Positions 18,853 to 21,729 of a stretch of 21,729 nt of DNA are shown in pieces. Position 1 is the first letter of the stretch; each line of letters opens with the position of its first letter. Source of the stretch: Gymnopus androsaceus JB14 (lineage: Eukaryota; Basidiomycota; Agaricomycetes; Agaricales; Omphalotaceae). The DNA lies in the NCBI GenBank assembly GCA_009733575.1, contig ML769606.1, forward strand, positions 1 through 21,729, in the 5' to 3' direction. The translations under genes were made by a program, and so were the position numbers. A model generated the notes under the pieces. It was not told the DNA's origin. It ran no database searches and worked only from the letters and a program-made list of their open reading frames with translations.

Positions 18853-20516
18853 TTAGACAGCTTTAGTAGGGTAATATTGACGCGCGACTTTCAAAAAAGA
18901 TAATAAACCCCGGTCTGCATATCGCCGGAAAGCGTCAGCTTGAAATATCTCCTCCGGATTTGCCTCCAACCTCTCCTTCTGCCAATCTCTCAGAAGTACT
19001 TTGAGTGCCTGGTTCCAATCGCTGAGAAAAGGTTGAAGGCTAGTCAAAAAGGACCCATAGGAAGGTTCGTCTAGGATTTTTTTTGTTGCAATTCCCCTCA
19101 AAAGACTAGCAAGTAAACTGCGCAGATTTTCAAGCTTTCTTGGATCTCTTTTAGCCTTCCCCGAAAGTGATTTGCGGAAAACGCAGGCCCATTGTGCGGT
19201 GAAATAGAATGACCAGTAGTCATCCATAGGGGAATGGATGATCCCATTGTCCTGTTCCAATAATGCGTTTGACATGAATTCAGGGGTCCCCTGCCAGGCG
19301 TGGTTAGCCTGGTAAAAGGAATCGGGATAAAGAAAGGCTCACAGAATTGGAAACATCGTGCTTCTCATCATAGTGTGGTCTCCAGTCGATGGCCATATCA
19401 CCATCGACCACAAAGCCACAGCATTTTTCCAAGAGACCCAATTCTCTACAAACCTCGAGAATTTCCGTTTGAATTTCGTTGGGATCTTCGATAGTGAACG
19501 GTGCGCATTCAATCGGATTGTCCACCATGAGAACATTACGATCCGAGCTAGAGGTTATTATCTTCTGTTTTTTGGCACGGGAAACACGAGGAGAACACTG
19601 TCAATATCTGCAATAAAGTTTATCGGTCCCTCCTCGTGTCCCAGGAAGACAGATACTTGGTTCATTGCACCACGACGGAAAACCTGCATCTGGAGGAGAT
19701 TTCCATGTGAGCAGGGAGAGAAATAGTAGCAAAATTTCTCTCTGTCCTTCAAGTGTGAAGGGATCTAGCTCACGGGAGGCTGTAAGACCGCCCCGATGAA
19801 AAGCTAGAAATCGAAGGCGGCACTTTGTCTGTTCGTAACCGAGCACCAGGACAAACTGACGAAAGGGATTTGCGCTAAAAAGGCAGCAAGCATAGGTTGC
19901 CGCCTGCAAGATTAAATCTAGCCAACCTTCCTTCACCTTCACCGGGATGATCATCTGCACCTCGTCCCCGGGTGGACTCCAAAAGACTTCATTGGGCGGA
20001 CTCCAAGAGACTTCATTGGGTTTCCGTAGGATACTAGCAAGGTCTGGTATAGGCGAATCTGCATCACCCTTTTCCTTGTCCCAGACGAAGAACTCGAGAA
20101 ACCGATAATATGAGTCGTCGGCCTCCTGTCCTAGTGCAACTCGACAAGCGGTCAAGCAAGCGTTCAGAATTTTGGCCAAATCATCATAATGATCATGCTC
20201 AGGTCCCAAATCGACTAAATGTTTATGGCCGTTGAAATTTCGAAGGGACTTCTCAAGTTCAGGCTCAAACTGAGAGCTGCTGAGAGCCAACGCTGCAGTT
20301 GTAGTTGTCTATGACATCTGTACTCTCTAGTTTATGAGCCGGAGCGTCCTTTTTCCTGGTCTTGGCCGAAAGCACTTTGGCAAATAGTTCTGGAGGGACT
20401 TCATAAGTCTGTTCCTCAAGCTCGGGTCCCATCGTTCTCAGTTCCTGCTGAGAGGACAAGGAGAAGCCGGTCACGGTCCGTTTCGGTGCAAAGTGTGTTG
20501 TCGAATCCGTGGGCAT
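18853..20516 (-). pseudogene. FunK1-type fungal protein kinase gene, internally deleted and frameshifted
   Basis: The preferred start is ATG 20516 (MPTDSTTHFAPKRTVTG); an upstream in-frame Met is at 20693. Codons run to 20277, where one surplus C (20276) breaks the frame. The next frame continues through LEKSLRNFNGHKHLVDLGPE, YYRFLEFFVWDKEKGD, LRFLAFHRGGLTASRELDPF and WKSPPDAGFPSWCNE, which is the FunK1-family N-terminal domain pattern. A GT-AG intron (19608-19656) leads to NIDSVLLVFPVPKNRR and stops. Coding resumes after an acceptor-like CTCTAG at SDRNVLMVDN (catalytic-loop remnant, 19547), then GFVVDGDMAID (DGD in the DFG position), intron 19291-19342, GTPEFMSNALLE and MDDYWSFYFTAQWACVF, ending at TAA 18853. 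The Gly loop, the catalytic Lys and the HRD start are absent, so most of the N-lobe is deleted. Convergent with tRNase Z. Confidence 0.75.
19974..20021. repeat. Tandem 24-bp duplication in the kinase gene
   Basis: Two adjacent 24-bp units (19974-19997 and 19998-20021) differ at 2 positions. On the minus strand they encode NEVSWSPP followed by NEVFWSPP. The duplication stays in frame. Confidence 0.85.
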
Positions 20517-20815
20517 GATATCATCGGTAAAAGAGCAAGATTCTGGTTCCGCCGTTCCGGGCTGTGTCCCAATGAAAGAAATGTAGGGAAATGAGAGTTG
20601 ATCACAAAGATGAGCGTGCTGAGCGTCTAACAAAAAAAATCGGCGGCTAATTCTGAAGGCTTGAACGGTCGAAACAAACCAACAGCTTTTCATCTAGGGC
20701 ATATTTCTGCGCCGTTGTAGCAAGTGATTGGCTAACACATCGATTGTGGACAAAGCACTGCTTTGTAACTGTTTTGGCGAAGGTGAAGACTCGGAGTGGC
20801 GGGGGATCAGGCTGC
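20042..20815. repeat. Left arm of a large inverted repeat
   Basis: Pairs with 20956-21729 as its reverse complement. Identity appears complete from 20815 down to about 20277. Beyond that the only differences seen are single-base indels: an extra C here at 20276 and an extra C near 20228-20229 relative to the other arm, plus small differences at the far end. It carries the 5' half of the FunK1-like gene on the minus strand. Confidence 0.95.
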
Positions 20816-20955
20816 ACCGCACGCAGCGGTTCATCCACCAAAAATCCACCCTCAAGGCGGTCTTGCCATTGAATCGTAATGTGGGCTGCTCGGGGCCTCT
20901 GGGATTTAAGTATTGGTAAGTATCGGTCCATGTATATATAAGTACTTGACTCGAC
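20816..20955. other. Unique spacer of the inverted repeat with TATA element
   Basis: 140 bp between the arms. It contains TATATATAAG at 20933-20942, which ends 13 bp before the right arm and points toward the plus-strand copy. For the minus-strand copy the same AT stretch lies about 120 bp before the arm. No ORF is supported. Confidence 0.5.
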
Positions 20956-21729
20956 GCAGCCTGATCCCCCGCCACTCCGAGTCTTCACCTTCGCCAAAAC
21001 AGTTACAAAGCAGTGCTTTGTCCACAATCGATGTGTTAGCCAATCACTTGCTACAACGGCGCAGAAATATGCCCTAGATGAAAAGCTGTTGGTTTGTTTC
21101 GACCGTTCAAGCCTTCAGAATTAGCCGCCGATTTTTTTTGTTAGACGCTCAGCACGCTCATCTTTGTGATCAACTCTCATTTCCCTACATTTCTTTCATT
21201 GGGACACAGCCCGGAACGGCGGAACCAGAATCTTGCTCTTTTACCGATGATATCATGCCCACGGATTCGACAACACACTTTGCACCGAAACGGACCGTGA
21301 CCGGCTTCTCCTTGTCCTCTCAGCAGGAACTGAGAACGATGGGACCCGAGCTTGAGGAACAGACTTATGAAGTCCCTCCAGAACTATTTGCCAAAGTGCT
21401 TTCGGCCAAGACCAGGAAAAAGGACGCTCCGGCTCATAAACTAGAGAGTACAGATGTCATAGACAACTACAACTGCAGCGTTGGCTCTCAGCAGTCTCAG
21501 TTTGAGCCTGAACTTGAGAAGTCCCTTCGAAATTTCAACGGCATAAACATTTAGTCGATTTGGGACCTGAGCATGATCATTATGATGATTTGGCCAAAAT
21601 TCTGAACGCTTGCTTGACCGCTTGTCGAGTTGCACTAGGACAGGAGGCCGACGACTCATATTATCGGTTTCTCGAGTTCTTCGTCTGGGACAAGGAAAAG
21701 GGTGATGCAGATTCGCCTATACCGGAGAC
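20956..21729. repeat. Right arm of the inverted repeat, reaching the window end
   Basis: Reverse complement of 20042-20815. It lacks one C at 21541-21542 (GGC for GGCC) and has CCGGAGAC at the last bases where the other arm gives CCAGACC. The repeat stops only because the window stops, so the true arm may be longer. Confidence 0.95.
21255..21729 (+). pseudogene. Second, truncated copy of the FunK1-like gene 5' part
   Basis: Same protein start (MPTDSTTHFAPKRTVTG) as the minus-strand gene at 20516. Here the frame passes intact across the position that is broken in the other copy (GSQQSQFEPELEK), but it is lost at 21541-21542, where one C is missing after SLRNFNG, giving a stop at 21552-21554. 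The coding pattern resumes in another frame (HLVDLGPEHDHYDDLAK onward) to the window edge. Only the N-terminal domain is present and the kinase part is outside the window. It could be a true duplicate or a fold-back artefact. Confidence 0.7.

Noticed and set aside
21600..21729. Telomere or subtelomere signature at the window end
   Set aside because: No TTAGGG-type repeat is present; the end is coding sequence of the kinase copy.

Overview
The window looks like nuclear DNA of an agaricomycete (basidiomycete fungus). Genes are packed on both strands and cut by many short introns of about 44-63 nt, nearly all GT-AG. The gene content also fits: a Tnp2-type (CACTA) transposase with the Cys-rich N-terminus usual in Agaricomycetes, a FunK1-type protein kinase, HNH-like lineage-specific proteins, and a long-form fungal tRNase Z. 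No rRNA, tRNA, CRISPR or telomere repeat was seen.

Layout. 1-2138: a head-to-head pair of paralogous HNH-like genes sharing a 178-bp promoter. 2139-5867: gene-poor DNA with possible decayed, intron-like pieces. 5868-7729: a second divergent pair of unrecognised genes, both broken by single-base lesions. 8603-10158 (minus): an intact eight-exon gene for a 395-residue basic/acidic protein. 10451-10956 (minus): a decayed gene. 11233-14449: a five-exon Tnp2 transposase, open except for one TAG. 14840-18623: the tRNase Z gene (TRZ1-like), recognisable end to end but with one clear frameshift and several damaged splice or frame positions in its 3' half. 18853-20516 (minus): a FunK1-like kinase gene lacking most of its N-lobe. 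20042-21729: a large inverted repeat of that kinase gene's 5' part around a 140-bp spacer, running to the end of the window.

Interpretation. Many otherwise well-conserved reading frames are broken by one extra or missing base, often in a homopolymer, and the two arms of the inverted repeat differ by the same kind of change. Together with the terminal fold-back, this makes long-read consensus error and a fold-back chimera at a contig end a serious alternative to real pseudogenisation. The 8603-10158 gene and the 1113-2138 gene have no such lesions, so quality is not uniformly poor. The most interesting biology is the divergent HNH-like pair, in which intron positions are conserved but one partner has lost the last HNH histidine. 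No operon-like new system was found. The genes appear to be independent units and I see no pathway that links them.
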